Shown: one piece after another, positions 63,737 to 64,000 of the stretch
Position numbering within the stretch: the first letter of the stretch is position 1
Layout of the letters: each line of letters begins with the position of its first letter
Source: Rhodococcus sp. SGAir0479
GTDB taxonomy: Bacteria; Actinomycetota; Actinomycetes; Mycobacteriales; Mycobacteriaceae
Reading direction: 5' to 3'
NCBI RefSeq assembly: GCF_005484805.1
Contig: NZ_CP039432.1
Coordinates: 4,712,001 to 4,776,000 of the forward strand
Length of the DNA stretch: 64,000 nucleotides
Notes under the pieces: generated by a model
Database searches by the model: none
Told to the model about the DNA's origin: nothing
Seen by the model: only the letters and a program-made list of their open reading frames with translations
Made by a program: the position numbers and the translations under genes

Positions 63737-64000
63737 GTGGACGTTAGCCAGGGAAGTGCGACCAGCGAGAACACGGCCGCCGACGCGGCCTTTGCGAAGG
63801 AAATTCGTGATTGGCTCGAAGAGAACCTCTCCGGGAAGTTTGCCGAGCTGAAGGGTCTGGGCGGCCCGGGACGTGAACACGAGGCGTTCGAGGAACGACT
63901 CGAGTGGGACCGTCACCTGGCTGCCGCCGGCTGGACCTGCCTCGGGTGGCCCAAGGAGTACGGCGGCCGCGAAGCGACGCTGAGCCAGCAGATCATCTTC
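63737..64000 (+). CDS. fadE30: FadE30, acyl-CoA dehydrogenase of HIP degradation (3' end outside window)
   Basis: The first 88 codons of an acyl-CoA dehydrogenase, from GTG 63737. LKGLGGPGREHEAFEERLEW and AAAGWTCLGWPKEYGGREA agree closely with the beginning of FadE30 (Rv3560c), which is also divergent from fadD3 in M. tuberculosis. FadE30 dehydrogenates the propionyl-CoA side chain of HIP-CoA (family knowledge). The remaining 300 or so residues lie beyond the window. Confidence 0.92.
   Translation, partial: MDVSQGSATSENTAADAAFAKEIRDWLEENLSGKFAELKGLGGPGREHEAFEERLEWDRHLAAAGWTCLGWPKEYGGREATLSQQIIF

Overview
The window is high-GC actinobacterial DNA, most likely from Rhodococcus or a close mycolate-producing relative. 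Start codons are often GTG, neighbouring genes often overlap by four bases, and most of the steroid genes line up one to one with the Mycobacterium tuberculosis / Rhodococcus cholesterol catabolism locus. The genus is an inference; no rRNA is present to confirm it.

Most of the window is one large steroid-degradation region with several islands in it. Its left end (1-8.0 kb) holds a truncated trehalose-phosphatase/GH15 fusion, the cholesterol repressor kstR divergent from fadE34, an acyl-CoA desaturase and a PatA-like acyltransferase. An Asp23/Gls24 envelope-stress-type operon (8.0-10.9 kb) and an arsenic island (11.1-13.7 kb: two arsR, arsI/cadI, acr3 and an arsC remnant) follow. The igr-type side-chain operon fadE28-fadE29-chsH2-chsH1-ltp2 (13.9-18.8 kb) comes next, then an esterase gene.

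From 20.1 to 32.4 kb lies an accessory block: arylsulfatase, TetR regulator, two MFS exporters, an alpha-ketoglutarate dioxygenase, a DUF1214 protein, two DUF202 membrane proteins, an SDR and a Tat-exported class II cholesterol oxidase. The core returns at 32.5-42.5 kb: chsH3, kstD, hsaG (frameshifted), hsaF, a small Cys-rich protein, kshA and hsaA-hsaD-hsaC-hsaB. These cover opening of ring B and degradation of ring A. A Tat-exported neutral ceramidase and the cyp142-SDR-decarboxylase-like group follow (42.5-47.6 kb).

The stretch from 47.7 to 57.9 kb is ordinary accessory material: a TetR/esterase pair with three operator palindromes, secreted proteins, an aldo/keto reductase, a three-subunit molybdenum oxidoreductase, a HAD phosphatase and a gamma-butyrolactone-receptor-like TetR. 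The right end (57.9-64 kb) is the ring C/D (HIP) module: fadD3, a crotonase, fadE31, fadE32 and fadE33 on the minus strand, with fadE30 starting divergently and running off the end.

Two regulons can be read from the DNA. KstR palindromes (TnnAACnnGTTnnA) stand before kstR/fadE34, fadE28, kstD, kshA and hsaA, with a related site before cyp142. A perfect KstR2 palindrome (AnCAAGnnCTTGnT) sits between fadD3 and fadE30. The main oddities are the hsaG frameshift, the absence of hsaE from its usual place, the translationally coupled arsC stub, a crotonase without either catalytic glutamate, and an operator-like motif shared by the sulfatase/TetR and dioxygenase promoters.
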